Positions 60,445 through 64,000 of a stretch of DNA of 64,000 nucleotides are shown piece after piece (the stretch's first letter is position 1; every line of letters starts with the position of its first letter). Both the position numbers and the translations under genes were made by a program. The notes below the pieces were generated by a model. That model worked only from the letters and a program-made list of their open reading frames with translations. It ran no database searches and had not been told where the DNA came from. Origin of the DNA: Alphaproteobacteria bacterium (GTDB taxonomy: Bacteria; Pseudomonadota; Alphaproteobacteria; Micavibrionales; Micavibrionaceae). The stretch lies in assembly GCA_009995595.1 (NCBI GenBank), contig JAACPE010000002.1, positions 62,001-126,000 on the forward strand, given 5' to 3'.

Positions 60445-61152
60445 TTATTGTTGCTCTATGCCATCTAACCATTCATTAAAAAATGCTTGGGTTTTTTGTT
60501 GTAAAAGGGGTAAATTTTCTATGCACTCTTGTCGTAACCCCTGAACGGTTTTATTCTGTTCTTTAAGTTCACTAATGCCCGTGGCAAGCCATAATTCAAT
60601 ATTTTCCCTCTGTACTTCGGGATGGCCTTGCAAGGCCATGATGTTTTTTCCAACTCTAAAAGCTTGATTTTTATACATCTCACTGGAGGCGAGCAATGTC
60701 GCCTCCTTTGGTAAATCAAACGTATCGCCATGCCATTGCATCACTTTTGTTTGCGATTTATCAAGATGGCGTATTGGCGTCTTCGCGCCTTCGTCATTAA
60801 CTGTCACTTCAACCCAGCCGATTTCCTTACCCTGCTTTCCTGGGTAAACGTCATATCCCATCGCTTTTGCAATCAACTGCGCCCCAAGGCAAATACCAAG
60901 AACAGGTCTATCATGCGTAATGCGTGCTTTTATATAGGCCTGCTCATTTGTTAAATACGGAAACATTTCTTCCTGATACACCCCCATAGGGCCGCCTGTA
61001 AAAATGGCAAGATCGTGCCCTAATGGGTCTATTGTTTCAATGGCATCAACATAAGACAAGAGGCGCGTAATTTGATACCCGCGCTCAACAAGTATAGGAT
61101 CCAATGACCCAATATCTTTTTCTGTTTTATGCGAAACAACCAAAACTTTCAT
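60445..61152 (-). CDS. class I glutamine amidotransferase
   Basis: This 235-residue stand-alone amidotransferase, of the GMP-synthase-like (GATase1) family, has the nucleophile Cys88 in G-I-C-L-G-A-Q and His177/Glu179 in G-H-P-E-V. The acceptor is not predictable. It lies between coaE and dnaQ, with a 1-base overlap to coaE and an 11-base gap to dnaQ. Many alphaproteobacterial versions of this operon have coaE and dnaQ adjacent, so it is an insertion into the block. Confidence 0.88.
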   Translation of the reverse strand: MKVLVVSHKTEKDIGSLDPILVERGYQITRLLSYVDAIETIDPLGHDLAIFTGGPMGVYQEEMFPYLTNEQAYIKARITHDRPVLGICLGAQLIAKAMGYDVYPGKQGKEIGWVEVTVNDEGAKTPIRHLDKSQTKVMQWHGDTFDLPKEATLLASSEMYKNQAFRVGKNIMALQGHPEVQRENIELWLATGISELKEQNKTVQGLRQECIENLPLLQQKTQAFFNEWLDGIEQQ

Positions 61153-61742
61153 TATATAATATCCTTTATGATTTTCTTAAGCTGCCTATGCGTATGGGAA
61201 AAACCCATTCCTGTTTGCACCGTATAGTCAGCCAATTTTTGTTTTATCTTATCAGGCATCTGTATCGAAAGAATAGAATGAAATCTATCCAGCGTCATAT
61301 TTGGTCTCGATAAAACGCGTCTACGCTGTATATGATATGGCGCACTTACGCATATCGTATAATCGAACCTTTTTTGCGCGCCCGTTTCAAACAAAAGTGG
61401 TATATCAAAAACAATAATATTTTTCCCTAACCGCGCCTGACTTTGAGCAAATTTTTTCTGCGAAGCTTGTACTATGGGGTGTAAAATACGCTCTAATTTG
61501 CGGCGTTGTTGATCATCATTAAATACGATTTGCGCCAAAACATCTTTTTGAATATGCCTCTTTCTTTTATCCCAACATTTGGGAAAAGTCAGGGCAACCT
61601 CTTCAAAGGCAATACCTTTCGGGCTTAAAGCATGTGCCACAACACGGTCTGAATCATGAACAGCGCATCCCATCTTCTTTAAAAAACGGGCCGCTGTAGA
61701 TTTTCCCATACAAATAGAGCCCGTTAAACCAATAGTAATCAT
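61152..61742 (-). CDS. coaE: dephospho-CoA kinase
   Basis: This 196-residue kinase has the P-loop G-S-I-C-M-G-K-S-T near residues 8-16, D-S-D-R-V-V near 34-39, and V-F-D-I-P-L-L-F-E-T-G near 110-120. It catalyses the last step of coenzyme A synthesis, phosphorylating dephospho-CoA with ATP. Overlap with aroE is four bases (ATGA). Confidence 0.95.
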   Translation of the reverse strand: MITIGLTGSICMGKSTAARFLKKMGCAVHDSDRVVAHALSPKGIAFEEVALTFPKCWDKRKRHIQKDVLAQIVFNDDQQRRKLERILHPIVQASQKKFAQSQARLGKNIIVFDIPLLFETGAQKRFDYTICVSAPYHIQRRRVLSRPNMTLDRFHSILSIQMPDKIKQKLADYTVQTGMGFSHTHRQLKKIIKDII

Positions 61743-62563
61743 GCAAGCACCTTTTCAATAAGCGCATCATCTACTTCTGGCATTATCCCAAACCATTTCT
61801 CAAATGCTGGGCGCGCCTGATGAAGCAACATACCAATGCCTGTTACAGTTAAATTTCCTGATAATTCGGCATTTGTTAACAAATTAGTCTTTAAAGGAGC
61901 GTACACAATATCATTCACAATCGCTTGTTTTGGTAAGTCTGAAAGATTAAATATAAGCGGGCTTTGCCCTTTCATGCCTAAAGATGTTGTATTGACAACC
62001 AAATGTACGTTTTTAAGGTTCGCTTCTTTTAAATCCCATTCGACAACCCGAATACGCTTGTTATCTAAGCCCATGATATCAAATGATTTTTCTATGGTTC
62101 TGTTCGTAACAATAATTTCGGGGACGCCTTGATTCAAAAGGCCATAAACAATTGCCCGCGCTGCTCCCCCTGCTCCCAGCACTAATGCGGCGCCACTTGT
62201 AAAATTAAATTCGGGGACGCTTTGTTTTATATTTTGTATAAAGCCGTACGCGTCTGTGTTATAACCATGGAGCTTATTATCAATAATTTTTACTGTGTTA
62301 ACTGCCCCAATAGCTGTAGCCGTTTCGTCAATATAATCACATAAAGCCATAATGGTTTGCTTATGCGGCACTGTCACATTAAAGCCCACATATCCTTGGT
62401 CAATTAAAGTGCTAATATCTTTTTTAAAATTATCAGGGGGAATATCTATTTTGTCATAAGACCCTTTAAGGCCGTATTTCTCAATCCAATGGCTATGGAT
62501 AATTGGTGACTTACTATGGGCAATCGGATGCCCGATTACGCCCGCTTTAATAAAACTACTCAT
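61739..62563 (-). CDS. aroE: shikimate dehydrogenase (NADP+)
   Basis: This 274-residue enzyme has the shikimate-binding S-K-S-P-I-I-H, catalytic Lys68 in N-V-T-V-P-H-K and the Rossmann glycine motif V-L-G-A-G-G-A-A-R-A. It reduces 3-dehydroshikimate in the chorismate pathway. The N-T-D-A-Y-G segment near residue 104 is also conserved. It overlaps maf by four bases and coaE by four bases. Confidence 0.95.
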   Translation of the reverse strand: MSSFIKAGVIGHPIAHSKSPIIHSHWIEKYGLKGSYDKIDIPPDNFKKDISTLIDQGYVGFNVTVPHKQTIMALCDYIDETATAIGAVNTVKIIDNKLHGYNTDAYGFIQNIKQSVPEFNFTSGAALVLGAGGAARAIVYGLLNQGVPEIIVTNRTIEKSFDIMGLDNKRIRVVEWDLKEANLKNVHLVVNTTSLGMKGQSPLIFNLSDLPKQAIVNDIVYAPLKTNLLTNAELSGNLTVTGIGMLLHQARPAFEKWFGIMPEVDDALIEKVLA

Positions 62564-63159
62564 AATCCCAGCCCCTCCTTTTGCAAATAACCAATCAGGG
62601 GCAAAAGAGGCATACCCAATATCGTAAAATAATCACCATCAATTTTTTCAAATAATTGTATGCCTTTTTGTTCAAGCGCATAACATCCAACACAACTTGT
62701 TAAAATATCCCTGGCATCAGCAATGTAATAATTTAAAAAATCATCTGAAAAATCTCTCATTGTCAGTTTAGCTTGGCCTGTTTCATGCCATTCAATAGAG
62801 CCATTTCTTGCAACAGCGACACTGGATATAAGTGTATGGCTATTTGCTCTAAAAGACTTCAAGCGCTCATAAGCTTGCTGCGTATTATTCGCTTTTGAAA
62901 TTATTTCACTATTAAAAATTAAAATTTGGTCACTACCGACCACAAAGCTATCTTTTTCTTTGCCTGAAACGTACAGCGCTTTTTCTTTTGCTAAACCTAA
63001 AGCAATATCCTCAAAATTTGCTCCATTTTTTTTCATATTCACTTCTAATTGCCGCTCATCTATATCAGCGGACTTTATTTCAAAATCAAAGCCTGCATTC
63101 CTTAGCATTTCTTGGCGCGCCTTACTTTTAGAGGCCAATATCAATTTAGACCGGGTCAT
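62560..63159 (-). CDS. maf: Maf-family nucleotide pyrophosphatase
   Basis: This 199-residue protein has the Maf signature L-I-L-A-S-K-S-K-A-R-Q-E-M-L-R-N-A-G-F near the start, V-V-G-S-D-Q-I-L near 72-79 and G-C-Y-A-L-E-Q-K-G in the substrate region. It hydrolyses (non-canonical) nucleoside triphosphates. It overlaps the upstream PEP-synthase regulator gene by 14 bases and aroE by four. Confidence 0.92.
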   Translation of the reverse strand: MTRSKLILASKSKARQEMLRNAGFDFEIKSADIDERQLEVNMKKNGANFEDIALGLAKEKALYVSGKEKDSFVVGSDQILIFNSEIISKANNTQQAYERLKSFRANSHTLISSVAVARNGSIEWHETGQAKLTMRDFSDDFLNYYIADARDILTSCVGCYALEQKGIQLFEKIDGDYFTILGMPLLPLIGYLQKEGLGL

Positions 63160-64000
63160 GATTTTCCTCTTTTTTCGCCTTGCTGTTTCGCTTATTCAGT
63201 AAAACGATAATCTCCGCAGTTGTTTCCTCTACAGAGCGGCGCGTCACATCAATAACAGGCCATTTATTCTTTGAAAACAAACGTCGTGCATTACGAATTT
63301 CTTCTTCAATTCTTTCCAAATCCAAATATTCATTTTCTGAATACATTTTATGATCATCATCTGCATTCAGGCGACTGCGGCGTAAATTTTCTAATCGTTT
63401 TGGCGATTCAGTCAAACCAACAAAGAGTGGTTTTTTTAAAGATAATAGTTTTTCAGGAAACTGAACACCAGGAACAAGCGGCACATTTGCGGCTTTAATA
63501 CCGCACCGTGCCAAAAAAATACATGTTGGGGTCTTAGAGGTGCGCGACACACCCACTAAAATAACATCCGCATCTTCCAAACCATCAATATGCTGCCCAT
63601 CATCAAAATTGAGCGCATAATCGACCGCGTCCATTCGTTTGAAATAAGCCTCATCCAGTGCATGTTGAAGACCCGGTATTCCCTTAGGGGGTAATCCCAA
63701 ATATGAAGACATTGTTCGTAAAATCGGATCAAGTACAGGCATACATGGCACATCTAATTCAGAACAGGCGTTTTGCAGTTTACGACGTAATTTTTTATCA
63801 ACAAATGTAAATAAAACGGGGCCTGGCGATGTTTGTATGTCGGCAATAGCCCGATCAAGCTGCGCCTCACTTCGGATCATCGGCCAAAATCGCTCAGTTG
63901 GCTCAACACTATCAAACTGTGATAAAGCTGCGCGAGCAAGTCCTTGCAACGTTGTCCCAGTTGCGTCTGAAACCAAGTAGATATGAAACGATTGAACGGG
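63146..64000 (-). CDS. ppsR: phosphoenolpyruvate synthase / pyruvate phosphate dikinase regulatory protein, partial 5' end
   Basis: The frame is open to the window edge. The visible N-terminal residues F-H-I-Y-L-V-S-D-A-T-G-T-T-L match the conserved start of the DUF299 bifunctional kinase/pyrophosphorylase family, so the true start codon lies just outside the window. The TTG at 63976 is internal. The central P-loop-like G-V-S-R-T-S-K-T-P-T-C and the V-P-L-V-P motif are present. The enzyme phosphorylates and dephosphorylates a Thr of PEP synthase or PPDK. It is followed by maf with a 14-base overlap. Confidence 0.92.
   Translation of the reverse strand, partial: PVQSFHIYLVSDATGTTLQGLARAALSQFDSVEPTERFWPMIRSEAQLDRAIADIQTSPGPVLFTFVDKKLRRKLQNACSELDVPCMPVLDPILRTMSSYLGLPPKGIPGLQHALDEAYFKRMDAVDYALNFDDGQHIDGLEDADVILVGVSRTSKTPTCIFLARCGIKAANVPLVPGVQFPEKLLSLKKPLFVGLTESPKRLENLRRSRLNADDDHKMYSENEYLDLERIEEEIRNARRLFSKNKWPVIDVTRRSVEETTAEIIVLLNKRNSKAKKEENHDPV

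Overview
The window looks like chromosome of a low-GC, Gram-negative, flagellated alphaproteobacterium. Support for this is the housekeeping order mltA - Tim44-domain gene - fxsA - secB on one side and dnaQ - coaE - aroE - maf - PEP synthase regulator on the other, which is typical of Alphaproteobacteria. Flagellar flgK/flgL and an MscL channel are also present. An uncultured Micavibrionales- or Rhodospirillales-like lineage is possible, but the sequence alone does not settle this. Region 1 (1-27.0 kb) is a Dot/Icm-type (type IVB) secretion locus. The minus-strand operon dotI-dotH-dotG-dotF-dotP-dotN has the Legionella icmL-K-E-G-(C)-D-J order and runs off the left edge. A second minus-strand operon holds dotD-dotC-dotB-icmT plus a TcpQ-like gene. 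Next to it lie a VirB1-type transglycosylase, a Pro/Gln-rich protein of unknown function and a DsbC/G-like thiol isomerase. Between the two dot operons lies a plus-strand operon (6.1-16.8 kb) of five secreted paralogues of a family I do not recognise, one fused to a lysozyme-like domain, plus one small membrane-anchored protein. It is followed by a terminator and then flgK-flgL. Region 2 (27.2-31.3 kb) is ordinary: lemA, an M48 protease, a BI-1/YccA protein, mscL, tRNA-Ala(GGC), an entericidin-like lipoprotein and a small unknown protein. Region 3 (31.3-37.0 kb) is a surface-glycan cluster with a methyltransferase, two sulfotransferases, GT4 and GT2 glycosyltransferases and a flippase. Region 4 (37.0-40.2 kb) is mltA, the Tim44-domain gene, fxsA and secB. 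Region 5 (40.4-59.7 kb) is the most striking part. Three tandem giant genes (2838, 1715 and 1880 codons) sit between secB and dnaQ. Each starts with a pilin/pseudopilin-like segment and continues as strings of beta-propellers. By motif count there are 12 propellers from four repeat families (LVIVD, a Cys-clasped FDG family, FG-GAP and RCC1), and every one has seven blades. Phage-fibre-like and Ig-like modules separate them, and the third protein ends in a DUF1554/C-type-lectin-like domain. They look like giant pilus-linked adhesins, possibly analogous to the PilV tip adhesins that accompany IncI/Dot-Icm-type systems. Region 6 (59.7-64.0 kb) is the minus-strand operon ppsR-maf-aroE-coaE-glutamine amidotransferase-dnaQ. 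A working picture, which is inference: the Dot/Icm machine, the five-paralogue secreted family with its thiol isomerase and lytic enzymes, and the giant pilin-propeller proteins could together form a contact-dependent system for engaging other cells.
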